Position numbers and translations under genes: made by a program. Of a stretch of 64,000 bases of DNA, positions 23,998 to 36,935 are shown piece by piece. Origin of the DNA: Isoetes taiwanensis (taxonomy: Eukaryota; Streptophyta; Lycopodiopsida; Isoetales; Isoetaceae); contig JAJEKV010000191.1 in NCBI GenBank assembly GCA_021234155.1, positions 1-64,000 on the forward strand, written 5' to 3'. Position 1 is the stretch's first letter, and each line of letters begins with the position of its first letter. The notes under the pieces were generated by a model. It was not told where the DNA came from and made no database searches. It saw only the letters and a list, made by a program, of their open reading frames with translations.

Positions 23998-26900
23998 TTA
24001 ATACTCGTTTAAGTTAGTTGCTTGAGGTTTTGTGCGTTCAGCTTTCTTCTTACTACGCCAAAGCAAACGAATGGGAGTTCCAGCAAACCCTATATTTTGC
24101 CTAAGTTGCTTCTCCATGTACCGTCTATATTCTTCTGGGAACAACTTGGAATCATTGACAAAGAAGACGAATGTTGGTGGACGAATTGCAGCCTGCAAGG
24201 AAATAACAAATGGGCAGAGTTATTAAAGCTCAAACAAGCTTGTTTAATTTTATGCAATAATTTCCAACATTATAATTGACTTTGCTAATACAACTCTGGA
24301 TGAATCAGGGTATGGTGTAGACCTGTGTTCCAAAGTAGATGCGGCCCTTTTTACCACCATTTAGAGTTGGGGGCTGCCTAAGTGACATGGCATCTTGAAT
24401 AACTTGATTCAATACTGAAGTGTTCAACCTTTTACACCGTTCCTTCCCAACATTTGTTGCAACCTCTAAAATCCTGCAGTTGAAATGGGGAAGAGTTACT
24501 TTTCACTTTGTAATACTACGAGAAACAAAGATACAGATACAAACTTTTTGATTCTTTGTCCGCTTGTTGCAGACGTATATACAATAGGTGCCCATTTTAG
24601 CACCCGAAGTTTCTCTCGCACATCCTGTTCATAGTAAAGGGTTGTCTTATTGTTTTTCTCAGGGATTGTGTCCCACTTATTCACCACAATTATGCATGCT
24701 TTGCCCTCGCTTTCTATCCTTTCTGCCAACCTGTAGTCCTAATACAACCACCTTGAATCAGACATTCAAAATGCTAAAGAGTCAACATCAAACTGCAAAA
24801 TCGAGTACTGTTTTTGGTTCAATGCAGTCTTTTACTCTCAGCCTGATAGATTGTAGTATGGATAGATCACGCTACCATAAACAGCAAAATTGAAGCTATT
24901 CTATAAAACCTCAATAAGAGGAAAGGATCTTGCAAAATGAGGCCAAAATGAAATACTTCCATTTTAATTTTAGCCACACATTTGAAATACAACCAAACTG
25001 AACCATTATACACATAATGACAAGTCAGCAATTTTTTTACCTGTTCCGTTGCACAGTCCATGGCATCTATCACTAATGCCACTACATCTGCCCCTGCGAA
25101 TTGCCGAAATGCACTATTAATAGATAATGACTCGGTTTTACTTCCAGCAGCCGCTACAGCAGCCCTTCTCCTGATACCAGCAGTATCTATAAGTTTATAC
25201 TTCTGAAAGCAGACAAACCCCAAGAATCAGAAGTCTGTCATTTTGCTCACGCTTCATAATCAACTTTGTAAATTGCTCCTACTCATGCTGGAAGAACATC
25301 CCACATAAATGTGCAGCATAGATTTATAGACGCTTATTGTGAAAGTATAAGCTTGAGTCAATGACACTGAAACCAAGTCAATAGATGACTTTTTTGAAGA
25401 CTACTACTCAATATCATTCTTTCAACTGGATAACTTTAGTCCATAAACAAATCTTAGCAAGAACAGGAAGTACCTGACCATCAGGTCCAGTCACATCTGT
25501 ATCAATAGCGTCACGAGTGGTTCCACTGATGGGACTGACAATGGTCCTTTTCTCACCAACAAGAGCATTAAGGATGCTGCTTTTACCAACATTAGGCCTG
25601 CCGATGATTGCTATGGCAAGTTGTCTTCCTTCTGCTCCATTGGCTATTTCCTGAGGTGAGACAAGCCAAAAGGATGTGCAGAATTATATTTTCACATTAG
25701 CATCAACTAAATTGAGGATTCATTGCTCTATCAGTTTGAAATAATTTTTGTTACAAACATCTCAACAGGTGTTTCTAGCTGCCATCTTTCTGTTGCATCT
25801 TTAACCTTTAGACAAATGCTCCTGTGGCTAAACATGGCTAACAGTTTTACCATCCAATGCTTCTTGGTGGTGAACAATCTGAAGTTTTCTACTGAGGTCA
25901 CTAAGAATCCATAATAGTGACTTGTAATCAGGAAAAAATAACTAGTATAAAGATGCCAAAAAATAAAAAACAGAGAGTATAAGTGCCTATAGTACCTGAG
26001 GTAATAGAAGACCAGCACAGGCACTATCAAGTAGATCTCCTATTCCAGTGCCAGATATAGCAGAAACGGGTAATGGAGAAAACCTGATTTTAAAACAATT
26101 GGTTTTCTTTCTTCACATAATACAAAAAGCAAGCAAAATACGAGACATTTGACTGCCAAACAACTAGATCACTGACTTGCTATTGGGCATGCAAGTTATT
26201 TTGTAACAATTTAATCCGCATCCATCTTGCCAATTATGGATTACTTCAGGGTGATATGCGATGGAAAAAACTGGTAAGGCATAGAACATACAAGATAAAG
26301 AAAATTACCCAAGGGACCAAAACTCTGCAGTTTGCAGGAGCCCTTTCTTTGGTGACTCGCATTTATTGACAGCAAGTACTATATGCTTGTTGGAATGTTT
26401 TCTTCCTAAGCCAATCTGCTATGTCATTGTCAGCTGCTGTTACTCCTGCCTGTCAAATAAATTTGCATTGTTAATTTAAAGGTCTAGACTTTTTTTTGTA
26501 AAGGTAACAATGTTATGGCAAAAGGCTAACAAGATAAACGGACATTATTACCTGTCCATCCACCACAAATATTATAACAGATGCCTCTGCAACAGCGAAG
26601 CAGCTTGCTGCTCGATCATTGCAGGAAGTCCTGCAGCAAGAGCCTCTCTTGTTTGCAAGCTCAACGCCCATGGATCCTCCACCATAAGTTACTGCAATAC
26701 CATCTGATGGTGCACCACTTGTAGCAGGGATAGTCAACACACCACCAGTGTCCACCAGCATAAATTCTTTTTTTCTTCATAATAAGCTCTTGTATACAAT
26801 CTATCTCGAAAATAGCGCCAGGTTCATCGAGCACAATAGCAACCTTCTTCTGCACATCTTAAATAAATTCAGACATTGTAATGTTCAACTGACAGGCACT

Positions 26901-27646
26901 ATATCAGACATACTTCAGCAATCCGATTGAATAGAGCAGATTTTCCAACATTAGGCCTCCCTACTATCGCAATCTTTGGAAGTAAATAATCTGGAACCTG
27001 CATGGTAAAATAATTAGTAATTTGATCATGCTCAGATAATTGCCAAAGTAGTGGAAGTTATCAAGAACCTGGTCTTCAGAAGATATCTGCTGCCTTCTTT
27101 TCCCTCTTAAGCTTTGTTCAGAAGCTTCGTCATCAAGCTCATCTGTTATACGATGAACAACGATATCAGTGATATCAGTAATCATAATAATGTCAGCCAC
27201 TATATGGCATTAAGCTTCATAAACTTGTTTCAGCAAGCCTCAGTGTTGAATGCAAATGAAGTAGGAATGCTAGTAAATACCTAATTGTTCAACTACAAGA
27301 ATACTCATGACCGGAAGAAAAATAATAATTCCAACATTTTAAAATCAAATTCACCTGAAGAAAACGTTTGATCAGCGTCGTCAAAATCCTCTTCAGTAAA
27401 TAAGACATCATCATCCACTTCTTGAGACATTTCAACATCCTGGACTTGAATTTTGGTACTGGCTTGCACATTCAGAGTCTCAGGTTTAAGAGCCGTGTAG
27501 GCTATGCTGGACCGAAATCCCAGTGGAAGATTACATGCCATTTTAAAGTGGAAATGCGAATCGGGAGAAAGTGAAGGATTAGATATATGGTGGTACAAAC
27601 TGCTCCAGGCTGCCGGACTTATGGCAACGGCCATGGAGCTCGCCAT
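23998..27646 (-). CDS. DER: Organelle Der/EngA-type double GTPase (EMB2738-like), 11 exons
   Basis: Der GTPases mature the large ribosomal subunit; the plant gene acts in chloroplasts. Exons: 27,646-27,355; 27,142-27,069; 26,997-26,914; 26,849-26,552; 26,449-26,309; 26,083-25,996; 25,650-25,474; 25,202-25,041; 24,738-24,545; 24,473-24,323; 24,192-23,998. Expected length is about 617 residues. The Ser/Ala-rich start ([14 protein letters not shown]) fits a transit peptide. G domain 1: [12 protein letters not shown] (exon 3), VDTGGVL (exon 4), NKCE (exon 5). G domain 2: [12 protein letters not shown] and TTRDAID (exon 7), [10 protein letters not shown] (exon 8), NKWD (exon 9). The KH-like C-terminal domain ends in [10 protein letters not shown] and [10 protein letters not shown] (exon 11). 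All splice phases agree except in exons 4 and 5, whose lengths are each one base too long (298 and 141). The extra bases are homopolymer or short indels after VLDEPGA, in an A run, and in the adenine run after WLRKK. Because the rest is clean, I favour sequence error over a dead gene. Confidence 0.93.
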
Positions 27647-27737
27647 GGCTAACGTAGAAAGGTTTTAGCCGAGGTTATATTTATTCCACTGTATTAAGTT
27701 TGTGGGATAAAGTTTGCACAAATTAGATATTAGGGTA
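27647..27737 (-). promoter_or_regulatory. Short unique 5' region of the GTPase gene
   Basis: Only about 90 bp separate the GTPase ATG from the first satellite homology. The promoter must therefore either be within this segment or extend into repeat sequence. No clear TATA element was found. Confidence 0.4.
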
Positions 27738-30700
27738 TTTAAACCTCGGTTCTCGGAGATTCTACAAAATCCAACCAGTCCCAACCGCTGGATCGAGAGG
27801 TTATTTCGCATAACCTCTCGAATATCCCCTTTCAAGTATATGTCTTATTATTCACCTATATATTTTTTACAGGGTTTATACCTTTTGTTTTAAGATTGAA
27901 TATGAACCATTGATCTCCGGCATATGGAGCATCATGCTAAATCAATGGCTGACAAATTTTGGCTTGTAAAATCGTATGAAAAACACAAAGGTCCTTGTAA
28001 AACCCTCCACCATAGCCGCCACAATATGGGAAAAGGTATGGGCTAAAAAACCATGGTTTTGACAAACTTTTGGAGATCCCTATTCTCGCTCACCGGGAAG
28101 CAATGGAAGACTCCAGGTCCATGCAAACCCGGGAATGATGGAACCCTTCCCTGCTTCCTTCGAGGCATGGAATATTTTGGTTCTTGACTTTTGGTTCTCA
28201 AACTTAAGACATAGCGAGGGCAAACTTCCATTTCCTAAATACCGACCACGGAGAAAGGAACCTCCACTTTAGAGCTCAAGAGACCCGAAATTCAAAGGCT
28301 CGGGGAACCGCGAATTTACCTCAAATTTAAAATTCCTTAAAAACAATCTTTGGATTAACTTTTACGGCGAAATGTAGCTCATTGGATCCACGAACGTGCC
28401 AAACTCTCCAACAAAGGGTTGGATCAATGTGTTTGTTTGCCAACTACAATGCGGGGAATATGAAGAGCCAAGCATTTACCCTTGGTTTGTTTATCAAGAT
28501 CCCGTGATATTATGAAGAGCCATGCATTGGTTTCAACTTGCCCTTTCCATCGCTCCGGTTCTTCTAAAAAGCCTCGAAGCTAAAAGCAAGTTGTGACAAA
28601 CCCTATCCGCCCACATTTTAGCACGTCAAAATTCCTCTACAATGAACTTGCAAACACATTAAAATTAGAAACTAGACCACTAAATGGAAACAACCCCTTT
28701 TTGCTCAAACCTCCAAAATATACCATTTTTTATACAAACGGTCCTCAAAATCATAGTCCTAACCACTCGATTCCCAAATACCAAACAAAAATCGCAGAAG
28801 TTTATCCCCTTTCAAGTATATTCGGTGATTATCGTAATAACTTCCGGATATTCGACCTTCACGATACCTTCAAGCCACCATAGCGCCGCAAGACATAGAT
28901 TACGTGGGCGTTTCGAGTGCGGATCGATGCTTATCAAAAAAATGAAGCCTTGTATCATAGTATGAAAAACACAAACATTGACCTCCTACCATGGCAGACC
29001 ATTCATGCGGAAAAGCCTTTTTAGAGCTAAAAATAATACGGTTTTGCAACCAAACTTTTGGAGAGCTATTAGGCATTAGATGGAATATTTTGGAGTCCAT
29101 GCAAACTCACGAATGATGGAATTACTTCTCCCGCTTCCTTTCGAGGCATAATCACTTTGCTTTTGGTGATTTGGTTCTTGACTTAAGACATAGCGAGCTT
29201 TTAATTGACCCGCTTAATACCAAGGCCCGAGAAAGGAAGGGAGTTTGGAAACAAGAAAGCCGAATTCAAAGGCTCGGGAACCGCAGGTTACCTCAAATTT
29301 AAAATTCCTTAAAAGAAATTTGGATTCTGTTTTTCGGCGAAGAAGCCATAACTTCTGAGATGGTAGCGAGAGGAGAAGGAAGGGTTGGATTTAATGTGTT
29401 TATGATCTTGATTCGTCTACAATGCGGGAAGTCTGCTCCTCCAAGCATTTACCCTTGGTTTGTTTATCAAGATCCACAATTATTCAAGAAGAGCATGCAT
29501 TAGATTTGCCTTGCCCTTTACATCCGGTTAAGGTTCTTCTATGAATAGGCGAGTGTGACAAAGCTATGAAGGAGGTCAAGGCGTGACAAAGGAACCTCCT
29601 CCGCGTGTCGCCAGGTTTTAGGAGAGGTCCAACCTTCCCTTATCGGGATTCATGTTAACATAAACCGCCCTCGGATTCCTCCCGGTCGACCATTGGATCG
29701 AGGTTATTTGCCATAACCCGCCATGAGAGGAGGGTTAACCTCCTCTTCACACCATTGGTTACGTTATCTTAAACCTACATCTCCGGAGATTCTACAAATC
29801 CAACCAGTCCGGCCGTTGGATCGGAGAGGTTATTCGCGCATAACCTCTCGAATATTATCTTTTCAAGTATATTGGTGATTATTGTAATAACTTCGGGATA
29901 TATGAAGAACCTTACCTTCATGTTTTGCCTTAGCACGCTTTAGCCCGCCCAACCACGGCTTCTGGGCGTTTCGAGTGCGGGTATGATGCTTATCAAAATG
30001 AAGCCTTGTATCATAGTATGAAAAACACAAACACCGCCGACCTCCTACCATAGCCGACCATTCATGCCGAGAAAAGCCTTTTTTAGGGCTAAAAATAATA
30101 TCTGATTTTACATCCAAACTTTTGGAGAGCTATTAGGCATTAGATGGAATATTTTGGAGTCCATGCAAACTCTAATGACGGAATTACTTCTCTGCTTCCT
30201 TTCGGAGGCATACTCAATCAACTTTTGGTGATTTGGTTCTTGACTTAAGACATAGCGGGGCTTTTTTTATTGACTTAATCCAAGGCCATGAGAGAGGATG
30301 GGAATTTGGAAACAAGGAGTCGAATTCAAAGGGCCAAAGAAGAACCGATTTAAGCTCCAAAATTAAAATTCCTTATAAGAAAATTTGGATTCTGTTTTTC
30401 GGCGAAGAAGCCATAAATGTAAGGCATGAGAGAGAGAAGAAGGAAGGGTTGGATTTAATGTGTTTATGATCTTGATTTGTCTACAATGCGGGAAGTCTGC
30501 TCCTCCGGGCATTACCATTGGTTTTGTTTATCAAGATCTACAATATTCAAGAAGAGCGGGCATGGCAACGACCCGTTTGCCTTGCCCTTTAAATCGAGTT
30601 CGGTTCTTCTTCTATGAAGCTATGAAGCAAAGTGTGACAAAAGAACCTCCTCGGAGTTGAGGTTTATGGAGGTCAACCTCCCTCTTCGTGGAGTCATGGC

Positions 30701-33700
30701 AACATAACACCTTTCGGCCTCCTACCGTGGGTTATCTGCCATTTTAGAGCTTCGAGGAGTTAACCTCCTCTTCACAACATTGGTTACGTTATCTTAAACC
30801 CGGCTCCTCGGAGATTCTACAAATCCAACCAGTCCGGCCGTTGGATCCGAGAGGTTATTTCCAAAGCATAACCCTCGAATATGCGGTTATTTGCCATGAC
30901 CGTTGGAGAGGGAGGGTTAACCTCCTCTTCACAACATTGGTTCACGTTATCTTAAACCTCGCTCCTCGGAGATTCTACAAATCCAACCCGGTCCGATAAA
31001 GGCCATTGGATCGGAGAGGTTATTTTCGCATAACCTCTCGAATATTCCCTTTTCAAGTATATTGGTGATTATTGTAATAACTTCCGGATATTTGTTGATG
31101 AAGAATATTATTACCTTCATGTTTTGCCTTAGCCGCCATAGCCGCCCGCTGCGGCTTCTCACGGGCGTTTCGTGGTGCGAGTTTGATGCTTATCCAAAGC
31201 GAAGCCTTGTATCATAGTATGAAAAACACAAACAACGCCCGACCTCCTACCATAGCCGACCATTCATGCTTTGGAAAAGCCTTTTTAGAGCTAAAAATAA
31301 TACGGTTTTCGTCCAAACTTTTGGAGAGCTATTAGGCATTAGATGGAATATTTTGGAGTCCATACAAACTCTGAATGACGGAATTACTTCTCTGCTTCCT
31401 TTCGGAGGCATACTCACCGCTTTTGGTGATTTGGTTCTTGACTTAAGACATAGAAGGTTTTAACAGCCGACTTAATACCAAGGCCATGAGAAAGGATGGG
31501 AATTTGGAAATAAAGGGGCGAATTCAAAGGCTCGGAACCGCATTTAGCTCCAAAATTAAAATTCCTTAAAAAATTTGGATTCTCTGTTTTGCGAAGAAGC
31601 CATAAAATCAGAGGCGTGCTTGAGAGGAGAAGGAAGGGTTGGATTTAATGTGTTTATGATGCAGATTCATCTACAATGGAAGTCTACTTCTCCAAGCATT
31701 TACCCTTGGTTTGTTTATCAAGATCCACAATTATTCAAGAAGAGCATGCATTAGGCGCCTTGCCCTTTACATCCGATTCGGTTCTTCTATGAAGCTATGA
31801 AGCTATGAAGCGAGTGTGATAAAGGAACCTCCTCGAATCGAGGTTTAAGGGAGGTCAACCTTCCTTTATCGCGGGTCATGGCAACATAACCCGTTCGGCC
31901 TCCCGACCTCGTGTGTTATTTGCTATAACCCGCTCGAGGCGAGGGTTAACCTCCTCTTCACACCATTGGTTACGTTATCTTAAACCTCATTTCCTCGGAG
32001 ATTCTACAAATCCAACCAGTCCCGACCATTGGATCGAGAGAGGTTATTTAGATAACCTCTCGAATATCCCTTTTCAAGTATATTCGGTGATTATTGTAAT
32101 AACTTCACGGATATTTGTTAACCGAAGAATATTCGATTACCTTCATGTTTTGCCTTAGCCGCCATAGCACAGCTGCCGCGGCTTCTCACGGGCGTTTCCG
32201 TGGTGCGAGTCCGATGCTTATCCAAAGCGAAGCCTTGTATCATAGTATGAAAAACACAAACACCGCCGACCTCCTACCATAGCCAGGCCAGTTCATGCGA
32301 GAAAAGCCTTTTTAGAGCTAAAAAAATACGGTTTTGCGTCCAAACTTTTGGAGAGCTATTAGGCATCGGATGGAATATTTTGGAGTCCATGCAAACTCCT
32401 GAATGGCGGAATTACTTCGGCTTCCTTTCGGAGGCACAATCTTTGCTTTTGGTGATTTGGTTCTTGACTTAAGACATAGCGGGCTTTAAGCAGTCAAACT
32501 TAATGCCAAGGCCATGAGAAAGGATGGGGAATTTGGAAATAAGGGCGAATTCAAAGGCTCGGGGGCCGGATTTAGCTCAAAATTAAAATTCCTTAAAAGA
32601 AAGCTGGATTCTCTGTTTTACGGCGAAGAAGGCATAAATCACGAGGGTGTAGCTTGAGAGGAGAAGGAAGGGTTGGATTTAGTGTGTTTATGATCTGATT
32701 CATCTACAATGCGGGAAGTCACGCTTCTCAAGCATTTACCCTTGGTTTGTTTATCAAGATCCACAATATTCAAGAAGAGCATGCATTGGTGCCTTGCCCT
32801 TTACATCGATTCAGGTTCTTCTATGAAATTTGTGAAGCTATGAAGCAGAGTGTGATAAAGGAACCTCCTCGGATCGAGGTTTAAGGGAGGTCAACCTTCC
32901 TCTATCGCGGGTCATGGCAACATAACCCGCTCGGCCTCCCGACCTCGCGTGTTATTTGCTATAACCCGCTCGAGACGAGGGTTAACCTCCTCTTCACACC
33001 ATTGGTTACGTTATCTTAAACCTCGGTCCTCGGAGATTCTACAAATCCAACCAGGTGGATCCGACCGTTGTTGGATCTGGAGAGGTTACCTCTCTTTTTG
33101 CATAACCTCTCGAATATTACTTTTTCAAGTATATTCGAGTGATTATCGTAATAACTTCCGGGATATTGATACCTTCACATTCATGCGCCTTAGCGCCATA
33201 GCACGCGCTACAACGGCTTCGTGGGCGTTTCGTGGTGCGGGTCGATGCTTATCCAAAACGAAGCCTTGTATCATAGTATGAAAAACACAAACACCGCCAG
33301 CCTCCTACCATAGCCGACCGTTCATGCCAGAAAAGCCTTTTTTAGAGCTAAAAATAATACAGTTTTGCATCCAAACTTTTGGAGAGCTATTCCGGCATTA
33401 GATGGAATATTTTGGAGTCCATGCAAACTCTGAATGCCGGAATTACTTCTCTGCTTCCTTTCGGAGAGGCATACTCACCGCTTTTGGTCATTTGGTTCTT
33501 GACTTAAGACATAGCGGGCTTTTAACAGCCAGCTTAATTCCAAGGCCCACGAGAGAGGCAAGGGAATTTGGAAACAAAGGAGTCGAATTCAAAGGCCGAG
33601 CAAGCCATGATTTAAGCTCCCAAAATTAAAATTCCTTATAAGAAAGCTGGATTCTCGTTTTGGCGAAGAAGCCATAAACTTGCAGAGGCGTGCTAGCAGG

Positions 33701-35286
33701 AGGAGAAGGAAGGGTTGGATTTAATGTGTTTATGATGCAGATTTGTCTACAATGCGGGGAAGTATGCTCCAAGCATTTACCATTGGTTTGTTTATCAAGA
33801 TCCACAATATTCAAGAAGAGCATGCATCGGGCGCCTTGCCCTTTAAATCGGTTCGGTTCTTCTATGAAGCTGTGGAAGCTATGAAACAAAGTGTGACAAA
33901 AGAACCTCCTCGGATCGAGGTTTTAGCGGGAGTCAACCCTCCACTCGCGGGTCATGACAACATAACTTTTTCGGCCTCCGGCCGCGGCGGGTTATCTGCC
34001 ATCACCGCTTCGAGATGAGGCTTAACCTCCTCTTCACAACATTGGTTACGTTATCTTAAACCTGGCTCCTGGAGATTCTACAAATCCAACCCGGTCCCGA
34101 GATTTGGATCCGGATAGGTTATTTCGCATATAACCTCGAATATGTGGGTTATTTGCCATGACCCGTGAGAGGGAGGGTAAACCTCCTCTTCACAACATTG
34201 GTTACGTTATCTTAAACCCTCGGCTCCTCGAAGATTCTACAAATCCAACCGGTCCGTGGTTGGATCCAGAGAGGTTATTTCAAGCATAACCTCTCGAATA
34301 TTCCCTTTCAAGTATATTGGTGATTATTGTAATAACTTCCGGATATTTGTTGGCGAAGAATATTAGTACCTTCATGTTTTGCCTTAGCCCCATAGCACCG
34401 CAACCACGGCTTCTCCGGATGTCTCGAGTGCGAGTCGATGCTTATCCAAAAGCGAAGCCTTGTATCATAGTATGAAAAACACAAACACCGCCCCCTCTAT
34501 CATAGCCGGCCCGTTCATGCCGGAAAAGCCTTTTTAGAGCTAAAAAAATAATACGATTTTGCATCCAAACTTTTGAGCGGCTATTCCGGCATTAGATGGA
34601 ATATTTTGGAGTCCATGCAAACTCTGAATGACGAAATTATTTTCTGCTTCCTTTCGGAAGCATACTCACTGCTTTTGGTGATTTGGTTCTTGACTTAAGA
34701 CATAGCGAGGCTTTTGTTATTGACTTAATTCCAAGGCCACGAGGAGGGGGAATTTGGAAACAAAGGAGTCGGAATTCAAAGGCCCGGCAACGATTTAAGC
34801 GCCAAAATTAAAATTCCTTATAAGAAAATTTGGATTCTACGTTTTTCGGCGGAAGAAGCCATAGCAGAGGCGAGTGCAGAGGAGAAGGAAGGGTTGGATT
34901 TAATGTGTTTATGATGCGATTTGTCTACAATGCGGGAAGTACGCTCCTCCAAGCATTTACCATTGGTTCATTTATCAAGATCCACAATATTCAAGAAGAG
35001 CGGGCATCGCGCCTTGCCCGCTAAATCCGGTTCAGTTCTTCTATGAAGGCGTGAAGCTATGAAGCAAAGCGTGACAAAAAGAACCCCTCGGATCGAGGTT
35101 TAAGGGGAGGTCAACCCTCCACTCTCGGGGTCATGGCAACATAACACTTTCACCGGCCTCCCACGCGGAAGTTATCTGCCATCACCCCTTCGAGATGAGC
35201 TTAACCTCCTCTTCACAACATTGGTTCACGTTATCTTAAACCTCGCTCCTGGGAGATTCTACAAATCAACCGGTCGGCCGTTTGGA
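27738..35286. repeat. Satellite array, left part (first monomers to insertion)
   Basis: Direct tandem repeat. Using the conserved block around ACTTAAGACATAG as anchor, copies are at 29,181; 30,243; 31,441; 32,467; 33,502 and 34,693, plus a diverged first copy at 28,202. Spacings are 979, 1,062, 1,198, 1,026, 1,035 and 1,191. The first copy is strongly diverged, with rearranged segments between 27,840 and 28,560, as expected at an array edge. Open frames of 60-120 codons recur in several monomers, but they are short, differ between copies and match no family I know. The array runs on after the retrotransposon at 48,451. Confidence 0.95.
27794..27820. repeat. Perfect hairpin motif, first of a series in the array
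   Basis: The arms CGAGAGGTTAT and ATAACCTCTCG flank the loop TTCGC: an 11-bp perfect stem here. The same motif, with 9-11 bp stems, occurs once in each short monomer and twice in each long one, for example near 58,672, 59,691 and 59,847. Confidence 0.9.
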
Positions 35287-36921
35287 TGCGGCCGGTCGAG
35301 GGAATATACGCCATAAATCGTATATTCACGGATCCGTCACCATACAAGAATCTATCTTCATAGCCTTGTATACCATAGATTGTGGCACTAGGGGGCATGG
35401 CTAAGTTATTCTCATAGCTTAGCCAACCATAGGTTAAGCCATTATCCATGTGGCCTTAACCTATTGGGGGCACCGCCACCGCAGGGACTCACCGATTGGT
35501 GCCCGTGGCATCCTAGGTGGACCCTAACTTATATAGGCATAAACCCTAACCCTAGACCTCCTTTCCGGCCCTAGCACCCGAGAGACTCACCTACTTGTTG
35601 AAACCCCGTTTGAACATGGCTCGTTAATGGCATAGGGCTGGAGCGGCCAGCGAGGTAGACCCGATTCTTGGAGGAGGAGCGGCGCCTTGTGAGTGAAGAC
35701 TATGGGGCCCGGATCCGGAGGGAGAGCATGGGAGGCGGTATGTAGGATAGTAGTTGTGATAGCTCATGCGGAATTAGCAATCCGGATGTGCTAGTATTTT
35801 GTATCTAGAGTAGAGCCATCCTAGAACCCATATTCAACATCTTGAACCCTAATCAAGGAACCCTAACTATTAGTTGGTTGTATGATTAGGTTAAGATGTT
35901 CTTCTTATGATTATTCTCATGATGATTATGTGATGATGGTTGATCATGTTTGCTCCTCTTGTATTGGGGCCGGGGGTAGAGACCTAGAGCCATATGTAGT
36001 ATGCTCCTAGAGTAGATCCCTTAGTTCTGTTAGATCCTGACACATTGCATAGGAGCCCACCGGGCTATTGAGGCTATGATATGACTCAGCACGAGATACT
36101 TGAGGGGCTAGAGGGAAAGTGGAGGAGGATCCCCGCCGAGTGGGGGGCTTAGGGGGATCCCATAGTGGGCTAGGCCTATGGTGGGTCACCCGTGTGGGCC
36201 GAGCATGGGTGGACACCTCTGGGGCAATGGTGTTGCCCGCCTCCCAGAGCTGCAAGGGAAGGCTTGGCTCTCGTTTTGGGGGTTCAGTCGGGTACGAATA
36301 GGTGTGTCGCCGCGATTCTCTAGCCGCCCACGGCACCTCTAGATCACGGGAAGGGGAGATGCAGCCCTTCCTCGCCTCATCCGGACCGAGGAGATGCGGC
36401 CTGGGTAGTCCCGATGGGTGATACCATGGGATTGCGTTTCGGAAGGCTAGAGTCTGTCGTGAGCCTGATCTAGCCCATCGCAAAGTATGCAGGGAGGGGC
36501 GGGATGGAGTGGTCAACCCTAGCCATTGTTCTATGCCAGCCACCGCCATTGCCATGACTCGGTCAGTGCTCTATCTTGAGGCCAGGCAGCGGTCGATCCA
36601 CCCTCCTTATGAGTGCGAGCAGGGGTAGGAGCTCTCTGTTTTATGGTTGGTGATTATCATCTATGTATTGGTTTATAATGCGATGCACTACCCTCCGAGG
36701 TAGTATTTGTGTATGTTTTATGCTAGTTCTCGGCGTGTTATCGCCATTTGTTATAAGACCCATAGGGGAAGAGTGGCGCCAAAGACACCTTAAGTATTCC
36801 CTCCCGCACTAGGAGTTACCTCGAGAGTGCGGGGGGTAGAAGAAAGCCCCCATCACGGTGTCGAGCGGATGGGGGATTTCCTGGGTATCTGGTGGCCCGT
36901 ATGTTTAGCGGGGGCGTCACA
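35287..36921 (+). repeat. 5' LTR of the nested chromovirus
   Basis: Begins TGCGGCCGGTCGAGG and ends GGGCGTCACA. It aligns along its whole length with the 3' LTR. Long stretches are identical (for example around 35,865-35,950 against 47,400-47,490), separated by short clusters of differences. The 182-codon minus-strand frame at 36,007-36,555 lies inside the LTR and is not conserved in the other copy. Confidence 0.95.
35529..35556 (+). promoter_or_regulatory. LTR TATA box followed by telo-box-like motif
   Basis: TTATATAGG (35,529-35,537) is followed at once by AAACCCTAACCCTAG, a telomere-like motif known as a telo box in plant promoters. Both are kept in the 3' LTR (about 47,065-47,092). This is the likely start region for element transcription. 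Confidence 0.6.
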
Positions 36922-36922
36922 A

Positions 36923-36935
36923 TGGTATCAGAGGC
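36923..36935 (+). promoter_or_regulatory. Primer-binding site, initiator tRNA-Met
   Basis: TGGTATCAGAGGC starts two bases after the end of the 5' LTR. It matches the classic plant retrotransposon site complementary to the 3' end of initiator tRNA-Met (TGGTATCAGAGC), except at the last bases. Confidence 0.9.

Noticed and set aside
36007-36555. 182-codon minus-strand frame
   Set aside because: It lies inside the 5' LTR and is broken in the 3' LTR copy (47,614-47,966).
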